Positions 1 to 12,400 are shown, counted from the first letter of the stretch. The stretch: 64,000 nt of DNA from Lunularia cruciata (GCA_948567375.1 OX419762.1:32927465-32991464); one strand, 5' to 3'. Made by a program: numbers and translations. The notes: generated by a model not told the origin, from the letters alone.

Positions 1-1196
1 TTTTATCTTTTAATTTAATAAAAATAGCGCTAGAAAGTAATTTTACACTCTTTGAATTGTATTTCTTCATTAACTCTTGTTATAGGTGATTAACATTTAT
101 CCAATGAAATCTAGGAAGTTTAAAAAATTATCCTTTTCAGATCTATTATTATTTAGGCACCTACAATAGCCGTTATATTTACTTAGATTTGAATCTTTAA
201 AATAGATTCCACTCACCATGAACATCAATCTTCCAATCCAACTAAAATAATACCAAACACATAGAAAAACTATAATGATGAGTTTTATACATGTAACATG
301 TCCATAGTAGATTATACTTGGTTTGGCTTCACAATATATTTCAGTTTCATCAAATTCAAATATATATCTCTTGGTTGAAAACTTCAATTAATGATAAGCT
401 ATTAATGATGATATTATCCTAAACAAAATAAAAATCTATATTACATGCATTGATCAGTTTAAAAATCCATTTTTTCTCTAATTTATGACCAACCATACCA
501 AGATTCAAAAAATATTCTATCTCTCATAGTGCTTTTATTTTTTAGTACAAAGTAGTTCTTATAAGTATTTGATAAGCTTTGATACAAATTTTGATTCCTT
601 TTCAATTAAGATCAGAACAAAATCTAGTCTAAAATTCTTGATAAAAGTTTCAAATAAAAAATCAAAAGATAAAGAGGTATTTATCCCATGGAACAAACAA
701 AAATTTTCAAGTTCACCTTGCAATTTTTTTCTCCGCAAAACCACTTTTTTTCAATAGTCAATGCTTTTGCTTCTTGACATGAAAAATTATTTTACTTTTC
801 TTAAATTATCTCCAATATAGTTCCAATTAATCTAATAACTTACCTTGATTAATCTTGTAATTTCTTGCTTAAGATTGAGATTTAAGGGTGAGATCAAGGT
901 CCAATGTTGCTTCTTTCTATCTTTTGAAACAAATTGTATGTTAAACACAATTCGAATCTTAAATTTATAAGTTTGTATCCACCTCTCAACCAGGTGTAGT
1001 TTGTCTCATGTATCTAGGATCAAATATATGAAAATTATATATAATACCTCTATAGAATGTTTCTTCTTACATGGACTGTATGGTGTATTAGATTAATTCC
1101 ATTAACTAAATTATAAGTTCACTTTGGGTACTTAACTATTATAGATTAAAGTCAATTTCTATCATGTAAAATCTCATTAAATGGGTGAAAATCACA

Positions 1197-1198
<2 letters not shown>
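1..1198. other. AT-rich sequence, no gene seen
   Basis: Very AT-rich sequence with only short, stop-broken frames on both strands. I see no recognisable protein, RNA or repeat boundary here. Confidence 0.5.
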
Positions 1199-1259
<61 letters not shown>

Positions 1260-1271
1260 TACATATATACA
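1199..1271. repeat. (AT)n microsatellite
   Basis: An uninterrupted alternating AT run of about 54 nt, followed by a short AC-interrupted ATAT tail. Typical hypervariable dinucleotide repeat. Confidence 0.97.
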
Positions 1272-2099
1272 CTTGACTTCTGAATTTTTATATATATTGT
1301 CTCATATACCTATATATTGTCTACCGCTATATTCATTCACATAAGGGTTTGGGTTTTTTGCCATGAGGTGTTCCATGGTTTTCTTATTGACACATGGGCC
1401 ATTGCTTATGGACGTGTGGGCCCACCTTGTCCATCACTTCATACGAAGTAGATCTTGCCCCTTTTCTTTACCCTTTCCTGTGATGCACTAAGTCCTCTCA
1501 AGCTTTTCCTTGCTTCTTTGTTCCTTCCTTCACTTCACCTTTGCTCTTCCTGTTTGAGTTGACCCGTCCCTTTTGGTGCATTGTCCTCCTTTGGCCCCTT
1601 CCTATTCCCCTTTCCCGTCTTTGGATTACTCTTTTTTTGCTCATTCTACTTTACTCTTTGAGCTTTCGGCTCCCATTTCTATGGAAGATGACCTGCTCTT
1701 TCCTTGTGTCTTTGGACTTGCTCACTACTGTGTCTTTGGGTGTCAAACAAATTGCTCCTTCCCATGCCTTCTGACTCAGCTCTTTACTGTTTCTTTGGTG
1801 ATTTCAAACAGTTAATTTACGACCTCCTTTCATTAATTTGCATCATCAAGTAGTTTTGCTAGTTTTTACTTGATTTTGATATTAATATTTGTTTCCTTTC
1901 AAGCTTTAACTAGGTATGCCTTGATTCCTTTATTTTCTTCTGCTCACAATTTTATACTCTCCCTTTGGATGCTGATTTATTTGCACTACACAGTCATTCT
2001 AATTTTTATTGTTGCTACACTTTGTTTGGATTTTAAGCTTCATATGTTACAGCTTTTCCCTTACCCTAAGCGGCACTGTTGGAAGCAACCGAGTTTGCC
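1272..2099. other. pyrimidine-rich intergenic sequence
   Basis: T- and C-rich sequence with short spurious frames. Its right part (from about 1.9 kb) grades into the inverted copy of the repeat family found at 5.5-9.1 kb. No gene is supported. Confidence 0.4.
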
Positions 2100-2806
2100 T
2101 TAGCACTCATGAGTTTTTGAACAGATGCTTGGTACAAGGAGTAATGACCATTGCTCAGCTACTTCAGCATTGTGTGAGGCACCAATGAAGTCGCAAGTGT
2201 TTTTGTGGAGGTTTACTATGGTCGCTTTTTGCTTCCCTTTGACGTTTAGCATCTCAAGACTCAAGCATCCACAGCCCTTGTTGCAATATAATTTATATCC
2301 TATCCTATTTTGCTTTGCTCTTGTTACCTTATTACACTTTGACATGTTACTACAACCAGACCATCCAATAGCTCTTGCATTGTTCCACTCCTCCATTCCT
2401 TTGCTAATTCACTCCCTATTATTCTTCATTCACGCTTTGCTTAACTCTCGGTTTGACCTCTCGCGTCTATAGTGTTCCCAATCCACTCTATCCCACATCT
2501 TATATGTTTATTGCTCACTCACTACTTATTGGTGGTCTATTACATAATCTTTCCTATTTCTTGCAGTTTTTTTCATAGATGTTCTCAATTTCATGTTTTT
2601 TTACTTGTCCGGTAGCCATATGTTATTCTCAATTTGTTTCAATTATGCCTTTGCTTCAAGTTACATTCGATGCATTCTACCTAATGGATTTCTCACTATT
2701 CTAGTATTGTGAATCATGTACATCTTGCTTACCAATCATTCGCACTTCATGAGTTCTGGATAACCCATTCCTCGAATGGCTTCTACTCTTATATATATAT
2801 ATATAT
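2100..2806 (-). repeat. inverted copy of the 0.7-kb micro-hairpin repeat
   Basis: Read on the minus strand this matches the units at 6,989-7,677 and 7,678-8,382. The shared landmarks are a CTCATGAGT box near 2,106, the block around 2,190-2,260 (AAACCTCCA and TTCATTGGTGCC in minus sense), and the hairpin box at 2,750-2,785 (AGAAGCCATTCGAGGAATGG). The copy abuts the 28S rRNA remnant directly through a TA-rich run. It has no coding capacity that I can support. Confidence 0.75.
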
Positions 2807-2994
2807 GGGAACCTATGCTCAGTCCGCTACAAGAGATGCTTCTCCATATTACAATTTGTATTGCACATCGCCGTGATTTTCAAGTTGGGCTCTTCTTGGT
2901 TTGCTCGCCGCTACTAGGGGAATCCTTGTTAGTTTCTTTTCCTCCGCTTAATGATATGCTTAAACTCAGCAAGTAATCTTGCCTGATCTGAGAT
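2807..2994 (-). pseudogene. 28S (26S) rRNA 5' end, decayed fragment
   Basis: On the minus strand this contains the conserved large-subunit start: GAGTTTAAGCATATCA followed by AAGCGGAGGAAAAGAAAC, then a diverged CCCTAGTAGCGGCGAGC block. About 188 nt survive before the sequence breaks into a TA repeat and the 0.7-kb repeat. Many positions normally CG are TG or CA. A functional rDNA unit would continue for more than 3 kb, so this is a truncated relic. Confidence 0.93.
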
Positions 2995-3257
2995 CCTGTT
3001 GTGTGTAAGTGTGTTTTCTTTCTGCACTCAAGGACTCTGGCGACTAAACCAAAGCCCACATAGTGGATTCTAACCTTGAGGCCGGATAACCTTCACGCAC
3101 GCCTAAATTTAACTACGCTTAAAATGTTGCATTTAAACCAATTGTGGCACCGATCCACTCCCCCTTTGCAAGTGGAAGGACGGTTCCTCAGATAGTCACT
3201 TCCACTCTTCCCTTGAACACCCAAAATAAATTGGGAGTCGGGGTTAGTGAGACATGC
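2995..3257 (-). other. ITS2 remnant between 28S and 5.8S
   Basis: About 260 nt lie between the recognisable 28S start and the 5.8S 3' end, the expected place and size for plant ITS2. The sequence is not conserved enough to name a species. Confidence 0.75.
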
Positions 3258-3416
3258 AATGAAGCTTAGGCAGACATGCCCTCGGGACAAGCCTCGTGCA
3301 CAACATGCGTTCAAAAACTTGATGGTTCATGGAATTTTGCAATTCACACTAAGTATCGCATGTCGCTATGTTTTTCATAGTTGCGAGAGCCAAGATATCC
3401 ATTGATGAGAGTCATT
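3258..3416 (-). pseudogene. 5.8S rRNA pseudogene
   Basis: The minus strand reads through the 5.8S landmarks in order: the ATGACTCTC start region, GGATATCTTGGCTCTCGCA, a run ending GCGATACTTAGTGTGAATTG, CATGAACCATCAAGTTTTTG and GAGGGCATGTCTGCC. Length is about 159 nt, normal for plants. Departures from the plant consensus are mostly C-to-T or G-to-A at CpG positions (for example CATCGAG to CATCAAG, CCCGTG to CCATG). This is the decay expected of a methylated, unexpressed copy. Confidence 0.95.
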
Positions 3417-4080
3417 ATTTTTTTGTATATCTTGACTCCTCAAGTTCCGGCACTAGAAGCGCAGATCACTCGGAGAAGACTCAATCAATATAAGATTTAT
3501 TTTTAGTGTTCTCGTATAGAGAGAAGGCAGAGAGTGAACCACAATCCCAACTCCCCATCTGGAGTCGGCACAGATCCAAGCACGGAGGGGAGGGGATAGC
3601 ACTCAGCGCCCAAGCAGGACGACTCATCCCGTTTGCCGGCACCACACCTCCCGCAAAATCCGAGCTTCTCAAACCCAGCGCCCAAACAAAGCAAAGGGTC
3701 CGTGCAAGCCCCTTGCCAACTGAGTGGATCTCACACCGTAGGCCCAAGACCTTGTCGGAGCACCAAGTCCAATCACCAAGTTATATGCAGGAACGTGTGG
3801 CACTCGCTAATGAGACTTTACGTCCCGCACAGACGCGGGCTGAGAAGCACCACCACTCACCGACGACTCACGATGTGCTCGAGCACCTCACATGTAACCC
3901 CGGGGGCCGTCACCGGCAACCAGAACACACCGGCACCCCGCTGAGGGCGCCGGTGTGTTCTGGTTGCCGGTGACGGCCGCCGGGTCCATGAGAACTCCCA
4001 GGGCCGATCACTAACGCCGAACCCAACCGAACCACAGTCGTCGAGCGCCGAGCAAATCCCCGCCACCCCGCTAAGGATGG
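3417..4080 (-). other. GC-rich ITS1-like tail
   Basis: GC-rich sequence directly upstream (minus sense) of 5.8S, in the ITS1 position. No 18S 3' end is seen, so the unit is broken before 18S. Long frames here, such as 3,506-3,973 on the plus strand, come from base composition and match nothing I recognise. It contains the perfect hairpin at 3,905-3,978. Confidence 0.55.
3905..3978. repeat. perfect 30-bp inverted repeat (hairpin)
   Basis: The left arm at 3,905-3,934 and the right arm at 3,949-3,978 are exact reverse complements over 30 nt, separated by a 14-nt loop. The stem is GC-rich and stands out because the surrounding rDNA-derived sequence is decayed. Confidence 0.97.
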
Positions 4081-4883
4081 AGAGTTGAGCCGGCGCCCGA
4101 GATATATATATATATAGTGATATTGACTACAAAGGGCGTATCTCCAACACCGACTCCAATTTTACACAGTACTCACGAGCATCGTCGGGCGATAACAATG
4201 AGGACGTGAGCATATCGAATATCAACCTTAGGTCCTTATAAACATTCACCTTTGTTCGCACGAAGACACGGAGGAGGTACCCTAGTAGAAGGATGGAATG
4301 GTTAGAACATTGGGTTATTTAGGGTAGCCTTTAGGGTTAGGGTTGAGGGTGATGGAAACTGCAGAGGGTTTCTTGCACTTGAAGTCTAAAAAGTCTGCTT
4401 GTTTAGACTTCATAAATTTGGAGGGGATCTGGGCAGAGAATTGAGAACTCTGCTATCGAGCCTGATTTGTGCAGGAATCACCGAGCATTATACACGTCCG
4501 GGCTTCGTGTGAAAAACGTACAATACAATTGAATACTTCAGAAGTATCAGTCCACTGCCACCTTTCACGAGTTGCTGTAATTCGGCACCAGAGACGACAT
4601 CGTTTATTGGTATGAATTTTGACTAACGAATTGTTATGCTCTTTTGTGAACTTTGTGGAGGGTAATCTTAAGGATGATAGGTAAACTTGAGTTTTATAAG
4701 TCTAGCAATGTTAACTAAACCCCAAATACCAGATTTTGTTCATAAGCTTGAATTAGAGTTATTCCATCTTTAGTAACCGATATCAGTTTGTTATAATAGT
4801 TGAACACTTATTCTTTATCATTTCATATATTTCACTCATCCATAATTATACCCAAGTGTGAATGTGAATTCATATACTGACAG
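4081..4883. other. no clear gene
   Basis: Contains a short TA run (about 4,103-4,117) and a degenerate telomere-like stretch at 4,318-4,348. A few short open stretches, such as plus-strand 4,476-4,614, are not enough to call a gene. Confidence 0.4.
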
Positions 4884-5473
4884 AGATTAGAACTGTTGAA
4901 GATGAAATTTCTCCCCTAATGATGCACTTCCACCCGCAATGCAAGGATGGCAGGTTTTATCATTTGAAACAAAGGACAGGTAAGTTGTTGAACAAATGAA
5001 GGACAACTCTAACCAGATAAAACTTTCGTGCACCTTCAGGACAATGAACTCTGCAAGACCCTTTCTGAGTTTATTTTCGTTCTTAGGCCTTCGGTCCAAT
5101 TCACAGAACAAGCCATGAAGCTTTCAAATTATTCGGACTTTTAGTAAACGCATCTAACAGATTCAACAACCGTCCGAAATTTACCTGGTAAGACCTCCAT
5201 ACGTTCTTATGGAGCTTTTGACGTGTACTACTCCATACTTCCGATGGTCTGCAGAGATAGACGCGAAAATTGATTCCATATTCAAGTGATAACTTCAGTG
5301 CACAGGACCTAATTGCTCAGTTCTTGTGAGAAAATGGTAGAAACTCAAATATATGGGAGGACGAATTCCAGGAGTTGCAGATCAGATCAACACACAATCA
5401 GGCAGAAAAGGTTCTGCTGTCGAAGCGGTCTCGTGGCAAGTCCAGACAGATGACCACGAGCCCAGTTGACTAG
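4884..5473 (+). pseudogene. possible remnant of an unidentified spliced gene
   Basis: Two stretches look more like coding DNA than their surroundings. 4,884-4,979 follows a TACTGACAG acceptor, ends at a strong CAG/GTAAGT donor, and reads EDEISPLMMHFHPQCKDGRF. 5,331-5,473 can be read as a last exon containing QAEKVLLSKRSRGKSRQM and ending in TAG. Between them are candidate coding pieces around 5,040-5,190, but I cannot join all of them in one phase. I do not recognise the protein. It could be a decayed host gene fragment or chance. Confidence 0.2.
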
Positions 5474-5559
5474 AAAACCAACTACAGTCATGAATCGTCA
5501 ACCTTAAGACAATCAAGAAACCAGATTGAGTACTTCATACGGAGCCAAATGTTCATCAT

Positions 5560-8500
5560 GGTAGACGCGAAAGTGATTGACAAGCTGCGCCAAGGAAACA
5601 CATATGGGAAATGAGAGCAGAAGCCGTTCGAAGGACGGGAGATCCAGAACCCACTACATGCATATGAAGTGCAGATGAAATATGAGCAGGAATGTGTGCA
5701 AATCGAAATGAATTGCAACTGAGGAAATGAAAATTAAGTAAAGATCTCATTAGTAACATAATCTCAGTCTCATAATCTCAGTAATCATCTCATGAGTAAC
5801 ACCTGCAGACAACTGGTATACATCGTGTAACCACAAGCAAGACGCGTCCGCGTAAGCACCTGAATAGAAAGTCGGGTAGGAACCATGAACCAGAGAAACA
5901 TCGAGCTAAGAGTAACACACAAAGCATTAGTGAGGATGGTTTGTACGGAGCGAAGTGGGAGATGAGTGGATGGAGTCTTGGCTGGGTCGGAGCGAAGCAT
6001 GAGAGGACTGGATATGAGGAGATGAGAGCAGAAGCCATTCCTCGAACGGGGGATCCAGAACTCATTAAATGCCTATAAAATGCAGATGAAATGTAAACAT
6101 GATACTGGGGTTATGAGGACAGAAGCCGTTCGAAGAACGCGGAATCCAGAACTGTACACATGATATGTGCAAATCGAGATGAGTATTAAATCCATGAAGG
6201 AGATTAAGTGAATTCAACAAATCGAATGTGAACTGAAGTAAAGGCATAATAGCATCATCTCGAGAGCTACACATGTGTAGAACTAGTCAGCATAGTATAA
6301 TCGGTAACACGTATGTCAAGAAATATTATAAATTTAGGTAATCGACCACCTACGAGAAGACAGGGTATGAGGGAATGAGAGTAGAAGCCGTTCTCTGGAG
6401 AGCTTCTGGGGGGATGCAGAGTGAAGCATTAGGAGACTGGATAGAGTATATCGCAGCATGTGCTATGATCGCATGAGTCCTAAAACAACTAAACACAGAA
6501 GGAAGCAGAAGGCGGTCATAGTAAACCTCCACTAAAGCACTACCTTCATCAGTGCCCAATGCAGTGCCGAAGTAGCTGAGAGAATGTCAGTACCCTCGTA
6601 CCGAGTCAAAAGCTCATGAGTGCCAAGGCAAACTCGGTTGCTCCATAAAGTGCCGCTCAAAGCAGTAACAATTTTCAAGTGTTGTGGAAATTGAAAGGAA
6701 AGGGTCACCCAAAGAGCAGGAATAAGAATAAACAGAATAAATTGATTTGCTGAATAATCACGAGCAAAGGAAGAATGCATAATCGTGAGCAGGGGAACGG
6801 GAAGGATTCGAGACATACAATGTTAATACCTGAAAGGAAACTTCGATAAGTACAGAAAATAAGTAAAACACAGCAAAGTTACCCGATGATGAATTCTAAA
6901 CTACTAAGGAGAGCGGGGAAAGATCATCGAAGAATAAGAAAGATCATACATATGCAAGTGTTGGTCTGTTGGTGTAAGTACTGGCTGTGGTAGACTGGAT
7001 ATAGGTATATGAGAGCAGAAGCCGTTCTGGGAACGGGTGATCCAGAAGTCATGAAATGCAAATGATCGATAACCAAGATGTACTTCATGCACAATGCTAG
7101 AATAGTGACAAATCCATACAGTAGAATGCAATGAATGTAACCTGAAGCAAAGGCATATTTGCAACAAATTGAGAATGACATATATCTAAAGGACTAGTAA
7201 ACAACTTGAAATCGATAACCGCTATGCAAACGAATGCAAGAAATATGAAGAATGTATGTAATTGACCACTAGTAAGCAGTGCATGAACGATGAAAATTAA
7301 AACGTAGGCTGGAACACTGTAGATACCGGAGGTCGAACCATGAATCAGGCAAAGAGCGAAGGAAAAATAATAGGAAGGGAATTAGCTGGGCAATGAAGGA
7401 GTGGAATAATGCGAGAGCTTATGGATGGTGTTGCTGCAGAGACATATTGAAGTGTAACAGGGTAACGAAGGCGACGCGAAAGAGGACAGGATATAAAGTA
7501 TCTCACAACAAGCGCTTTGGACACTGAACAGCAAAGGGAAGCAGAAGGTGGCCATAGTAAACCTCCATGAAAACACATGCGACTTCATTAGTGTCTCACG
7601 CAGTGCCGAAGCAGCTGAGCAAGTGTCAGTACCCCTCGTACCGACCGAGTTTCTGCTCGAAACTCATGAGTGCCAAGGTAGACTGGATATAGGTAGATGA
7701 GAGCAGAAGCCAGTCTAGGAACGGGTGATCCAGAACTCAATAAATGCATATGATCGTTAACGAAGATGTACTTTATGCACAATGCTAGAATAGTGATAAC
7801 TCCATAAAGTAGAATGCATCGAATGTACCCTGAAGCAAAGGCATAATTGAAACAAATTCAGAACAACATATATCTAAAGGACTAGTAAACAACTTGAAAT
7901 CGACAACAGCTATTCAAACGAATTCAAGAAATATAGGACATTATGTAATTGACCACCAGTAAGCTGTGCATGAACGATGAAATTAAAATGTAGGCTGGAG
8001 TCGGGTAGGAACACTGGAGATACTGGAGGTTGAACCATGAAGCAGGCAAATAGCGAGGGAAAAATAATAGGGAGGGAACTAGCTGGGGAAGGGAGGAGTG
8101 GAACAATGAGGGAGCTTAGTGGATGGTGCTGCTGCAGAGACATATCGTAGTGTGACAGTGTAACGAGAGCGAAGCAAAAGAGGACAGGATATATAAAATC
8201 ACACAACGAGCACTATGGACATTTGAGTCCTGAGACACTAAACAGCAAAGGGAAGCAGAAGGTGGCCATAGTAAACCTCCATGAAAACACATGCGCCTTC
8301 ATCAGTGCCCCGAAGTAGCTGAGCAAGTGTCAGTACCCCTCGTACCGAGTTTCTGCTCAAAAACTCATGAGTGCCAAGGCCGTGGTAGGACTGGATATGA
8401 GGAGATGAGAGCAGAAGCTGTTCCTCGAAGGAACTCATTAAATGCATAGAAAATGCAGATGAAACGCAAACATGATATTGGAAATATGAGGACAGAAGCC

Positions 8501-9070
8501 GTACCTCGAGGGGGGGATCCAGAACTCATTAAACGCATATGAAATGTAGATGAAATGAAAGCAGAACTGACTAATAAACGTAAACATGATAAGTGCAAAT
8601 CGAGATGAGTATTAAATCCATAAAGGAGATTAAGTGAATTGAACAAATCGAAGGTAAACTGAAGTAAAGGCATAATAGCAACATATCTAGAGCAACAGAT
8701 GTGTAGTAAGCATTGTGTAATTGGTGCCATGTATGTCAAGAAATATTATACATTAGGTAATCGACCACCTACAGGAGGACAGGGTATGAGGAAATGAGAG
8801 TAGAAGCCATTCTCTGGACGGCTTCTGGTAGAATGCAGAGCGAAGCGTTAGAGGACTATATACGGTTTATCGCAGCATGCGCTCTGAACGCATGAGTCCT
8901 ATAACGTTGAACACTGAATGAAGCCGTAAAGCGGTTGAAGTAAGCCTCCACGAAAGCACAAACGACTTCATCAGTGCCTGACGTAGTGCCGAAGTAGCTG
9001 GGCTAATGCCAGTACCCCTCGTGCCCAGTTTCTGTTCAAAAGCTCATGAGTGCTAAGGCACTACGTTAAG
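5560..9070 (+). repeat. array of diverged 0.7-kb micro-hairpin repeat units
   Basis: Two clear tandem units lie at 6,989-7,677 and 7,678-8,382. They share TAGACTGGATATAGGTA, GAGAGCAGAAGCC, CTAAAGGACTAGTAAACAAC, a GCAAAGGGAAGCAGAAGGTG block, AGTAAACCTCCATGAAAACA and CTCATGAGTGCCAAGG. More diverged partial units fill 5,560-6,660 and 8,390-9,070. The hairpin box (GAAGCCGTTCTGGGAACGG or variants) occurs near 5,610, 6,028, 6,124, 6,386, 7,018, 7,704, 8,410, 8,500 and 8,800. No convincing protein is encoded. It could be a non-autonomous transposon or satellite-like expansion. Confidence 0.85.
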
Positions 9071-9452
9071 CAAGTAAACACAGAGTGATTTCAGAAGGTG
9101 TGCAGAAGTGACTTGCACAATATATGAGTTAGATGCATGAAGACTGTAAAACGACAATTATACAAGCAAACTACAAATCGTGTCTCCTTGAGAGGATCCA
9201 TATGGTGACTGCAGTGCAGGGATTCTATTATATGAGAGCATTACTCCCACAAGGAAGAGCACTTTTGATATCCGCACCCGTCAAAGTGAAATAAACAAAC
9301 CGCATCTTTGGTACACGACGGGTCAAGCTACACTCACAGTTTTCCTTCTTCTATATGAAGATCCGTAATCTCTCTTTGCCTTCCAAGACATATACAAAGT
9401 AGACGTTTGTGGATATTTACTCCACTCGTCACAGCTAAACCTAAATGGCCAA
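9071..9452. other. downstream flank (3' side) of the SPL7-like gene
   Basis: Between the repeat array and the stop codon of the SPL7-like gene. It should hold the 3' UTR of that minus-strand gene. I see no obvious polyadenylation signal that I would commit to. Confidence 0.4.
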
Positions 9453-12400
9453 TCACACAGGCCCATTTTGAAGACCCCACAAGCACCGCCGTAAAGACAT
9501 AGATAGCTCGATGACCTGATTTGGATGCTGTAGCATAACGCACAGACCGGCACAGACAAGTAGGACGCCCACGCTACTCGCATAAAGGGGTTTTCTTTTG
9601 CTAGCCCTGGAAAGGTACGTGCCCAAACCTTCCATCGAGCATCCAGATCTTTTATATGGTACATAAGACCTTCCCAGTCTCTCTACGTCGTCTCTCATCA
9701 ATAACGACTTCCACGTAGAGGCCATCCCCGAGGAAGAGTCCATACTAGGAAAGAAAAACCTTGCTTCTTCTTGGCCTGTTGGGCAAGAAACGTCAACCTT
9801 GTGGTAGTCAGCAGATTGATTCGGTGTAGGCCCGTAACTGAAATCCTTTGAACACGCGTAATCCTCTGAGGCTACATGAATCGTGAGCACCGAGTTGGAG
9901 GAGCTGCTAACCAGCCGTTCCTTGGGAGATGGAAGCGTATTAGGAATGTGTCCCATTTGACCTTTGAGAACTTTCCAAATTGTTTTGTTGATCTGCAGCC
10001 AAAAAATTGCATCAGCATTTTCACACCTCTGTGCTAAACATATCCATGCAAAAGGATGTCGATGAGTGGCCTACGTAGTCCACACGAGAAGAACTAACCC
10101 CGCCACAGAAACAAACCATGATGTTGATAGAAGGTGCTCCCAGACACTTGGGACCTCCATCGTGTCCACAGGTAACCACCAGACAAGAGCGAGGGAAATA
10201 GCACACAAATACCATCGAGAACAACGCAAATCGAAAATCCGAACCACAAAGAATCTTGACAATTGAGAGATCTCAGAAACATCTTTGAGAACATACCTGC
10301 AATTTTGCAGAGCCATTGCCCAATGTCCTGGCTTTTATAGCTAAACTTTGCCCAGACACCAATCCCCTCGGTACAGGACAGTCAACATCCCACCAACACC
10401 TACCACTATGTAAGCCTGGAGCTGGGAGTGACGCTGTAAAATGGGTAAGGTGCTCGAACATGGCAAATTGCTCATGGAGCAGGGCAACATGTAGAGCAGT
10501 AAGACCGTTGTTCAGAAACCCAATTCTCTCCAACAAACCTGCCCTTTCCGCAACCTGTAGCACTCTTTCAACAATAGTGCACCAACCTCTTCTAACACTA
10601 AAATGTAAGAGTCGTCGTAGCCGTTCAAAATCCTGCCCAAATGTACCTGCTTCGTAGTATGACTTAAAATTAACGAGAGTGTAATTTCTCAATACCCATC
10701 CAACGTCCACTAGCAAATCCTGAATTTTCCTCTGATTCATGTGTTCAGATCTGGAATCACTGCTCCCAGAAGAACAGCAAGAGGAAGTAGTTGGAGTGTC
10801 GATTTCCTGCTCAAGGGTTCGAATTTCATCCACGATTTTCTTCTCAGCCACAAGGAGAGGAATGAAGTTGCTGAGTCCTCCATTGTGCTCTACCTGATTG
10901 TACACTCTACGATTAGATTCTGCAAAGAAGTGCTACGTTGCTGGTTTGGTACTTAAACTTGTTCGTGACAAAGGAAGAATGATCCAAATGATGCCGACGA
11001 AGAAAGAATGATAGGAAACAGCTTGAGCATCAGGAAAACAGGGACAAATCTAACCTCAATAAAAGCTGTCCCGAACTTTTGAGAGTGAAGTGCAGGAATA
11101 GTAGCCTGGAGTAGAGTGCTGCTCTCTGGCTGTTCTCCTCGACTAGAGCTTTGCGGTGGAGAAACATCAGTCTTGATATAGGTGCCATCGAATGAAACTA
11201 GGAGTCTGCAACACAATCACCTTGTTAGCATTCCATGTTTCTCTTATTGATAGCAAAATGAAACAGGGCTTTGAGCTTCAACCTTCCATGTGCATAATAT
11301 ACTACTGTTCCATTAAAAGCAGCCATCGAACATGAATGTAAAAGATAACGATATCTCTACTCAGGTTGTTCTCAGAAGAGATATATATAGGTATACGAGA
11401 ACAGATGCCGTTCTGGGAACGGGTTATCAGAAGAGATATATGAGAAATGGGGAGCAGAAGCGGTTTCGAAAAAGATATACACAAGTCTGACCTATGGAGA
11501 GACACGTTCGGCGTTAAATATGACATACAGGAATTCAGTAAACTCCAGGTCAGGGCAACACAAGATGAAGCACTACTCAAACTAGTAAAGCAAAACTCAA
11601 ATGTTACACAAAAGATCATGGACTGTTCACACACTTTGACTCCGGTAGTCGAAGGTTGCTTCCCGAAATCACAACAACTTGCTCGACGCCTGCCTCAATG
11701 CAAATAGGGTGCAATCCTTGCAGAACTGAACTTCTCCTGCCTCTTTCGGAAAGAGGTTGTACCGCTTCACCTGTGCAAATAGGGGAAGATTTAACAACAG
11801 TAGGACAGTTGATAGCTCCATACAGAATTATTATATTAGATCATAAGATGGCGGCATTCTAGATCTATCTCGTGTTTTCAACTTTTTGGATGTCCTATCG
11901 TCGAGTACCTCTATTCGTTTACTGTCCAAATTCGTTGATCCTCCACACATCCTTGACCAGAAATTATCAGAACAAGACGGTCTTTTATCATGATTCCAAG
12001 GGCAATAGATGGGAGGCCACTTACCACCGTGAATATGAACAACATGTTGGTCCAGCCGAGCAATTAGGTGACCCGAGTTCCAAAACTTCGATCCACTACC
12101 CTGTGTTTTCACGAGACTACACACGGACCCCTTCCAATCTGCACTCAGCTACCAGGATCAACCATGAAATAAATACAAGAGGTTGACTATAAACTTGGAC
12201 GCAGAAAAATTGTACAAAGAGATTAACGAAAATATACATCAGGCTACAAAGATCTGCCCAGGCATAGAGCACTACCTGACGTAAAACAATCCTCACGTGC
12301 ATACAGGAAGACACTGCTGCAACTTGCTTCACGTGGAAGGACGAAAACGAGAGTTACACAGCCATGAGAGTAAGGACTCACTTTCTCCCACATGGGCTGA

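Noticed and set aside
3506-3973. 155-codon plus-strand frame in the GC-rich ITS1-like region
   Set aside because: Composition-driven frame in rDNA-derived sequence, opposite to the rDNA strand, with no recognisable protein.
4318-4348. Degenerate TTTAGGG-like telomere repeats
   Set aside because: Only three or four imperfect units; too short to be more than chance or a telo-box-like motif.
11872-12186. 104-codon plus-strand frame within the SPL7-like gene
   Set aside because: Antisense to exon 8 and intron 8 of a well-supported minus-strand gene.
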